A stretch of DNA of 6,704 bases. It comes from an uncultured Eubacteriales bacterium (lineage in GTDB: Bacteria > Bacillota > Clostridia > Lachnospirales > Lachnospiraceae). The stretch is from NCBI GenBank assembly GCA_900549105.1, contig URND01000144.1, positions 1 through 6,704 of the forward strand. The letters run 5' to 3'. Under the pieces are notes generated by a model. The model ran no database searches and was not told the origin of the DNA. It saw only the letters and a list, made by a program, of their open reading frames with translations. The stretch's first letter is position 1; every line of letters starts with the position of its first letter. Position numbers and translations under genes: made by a program. Positions 6,514 to 6,704 of the stretch are shown piece by piece.

Positions 6514-6539
6514 AATATATGAACAATTAATCATATGAA
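6514..6539. promoter_or_regulatory. ArsR/SmtB-like operator palindrome over the start site
   Basis: ATATGA (6517-6522) and TCATAT (6531-6536) are perfect inverted repeats. Around the centre between 6526 and 6527, eight of ten base pairs on each side are symmetrical. The left half contains TGAACA (6520-6525), the half-site typical of ArsR/SmtB metal sensors, in the usual 12-2-12 geometry; the right half is less exact. A shorter palindrome, ATATG-G-CATAT (6497-6507), lies in the spacer and -10. Its position over the predicted start site fits a metal-released repressor. No repressor gene is in view. Confidence 0.5.
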
Positions 6540-6564
6540 TTTATTTTTAGAGGAGAGATATATT

Positions 6565-6704
6565 ATGAAAAAGAAATTTAAGTTGATTGATTTGGATTGT
6601 GCCAATTGTGCAGCAAAGATGGAAAATGCCATCAAAAAGATAGATGGCGTGGAAGATGCCAATGTAAGCTTTATGACTCAGAAGATGACTATTGTGGCGG
6701 AAGA
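6565..6704 (+). CDS. Heavy-metal (probably Zn/Cd) P-type ATPase, N-terminal HMA domain only
   Basis: The gene runs off the window, and only 46 full codons are visible. They encode most of a heavy-metal-associated domain: KLIDLDCANCAAKMENAI with the metal-binding cysteines C12 and C15, then the IDGVEDANVSF and MTI segments of the ferredoxin-like fold. The LDCANCAAK form is typical of the N-terminal domain of Zn2+/Cd2+/Pb2+-exporting CadA/ZntA-type ATPases rather than the GMTCxxC form of copper proteins. A stand-alone metallochaperone cannot be excluded because the rest is missing. The ribosome-binding site AGAGGAG (6549-6555) lies nine bases before the ATG. The strong promoter and operator-like palindrome upstream fit metal-induced efflux. 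It appears to be a separate transcription unit from the potassium cluster. Confidence 0.8.
   Translation, partial: MKKKFKLIDLDCANCAAKMENAIKKIDGVEDANVSFMTQKMTIVAE

Overview
The window looks like a chromosomal segment of a Firmicute of the class Clostridia, probably Lachnospiraceae-like. This is inferred from strong AGGAGG-type ribosome-binding sites, moderate GC with A/T-rich intergenic DNA, short intergenic gaps, and the protein families present. No rRNA, tRNA, CRISPR array, IS element or phage gene is visible, and the genus cannot be fixed from the sequence alone.

Layout: (1) 1-758, nearly all of a triosephosphate isomerase gene (tpiA), lacking only about its first three codons, followed by a 15-bp-stem intrinsic terminator at 838-878. 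(2) About 880-1011, a promoter region with CTTAA-type direct repeats 11 bp apart, an extended -10 element and a good ribosome-binding site. (3) 1012-6444, a compact same-strand cluster: ktrB (K+ channel-like subunit), ktrA (RCK gating subunit), a 48-codon single-TM protein gene too short for usual ORF cut-offs, a KdpD-type sensor kinase gene and a KdpE-type response regulator gene that overlaps the kinase gene by 8 nt. (4) 6445-6564, a strong sigma-A-type promoter with an ArsR/SmtB-like palindrome over the expected start site. (5) 6565-6704, the first 46 codons of a gene that starts with a heavy-metal-associated (HMA) domain, probably a Zn/Cd P-type ATPase.

How the genes fit together: KtrB and KtrA would form a K+ uptake system. 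The KdpD/KdpE pair, which classically controls the KdpFABC pump, sits here beside Ktr genes with no kdpFABC in view. The simplest reading is a self-contained K+ homeostasis module in which KdpE controls ktr transcription, perhaps through the direct repeats before ktrB. The kinase is unusual. Its N-terminal KdpD domain has a degraded Walker A motif, an altered DELAH motif, and lacks about 29 residues that include the ETHGR segment of E. coli KdpD. Its universal-stress-protein domain holds a near-match to the c-di-AMP-binding motif reported for S. aureus KdpD. The unrecognised 48-aa membrane protein lies exactly between the transporter and sensor genes and is the most likely undescribed component.
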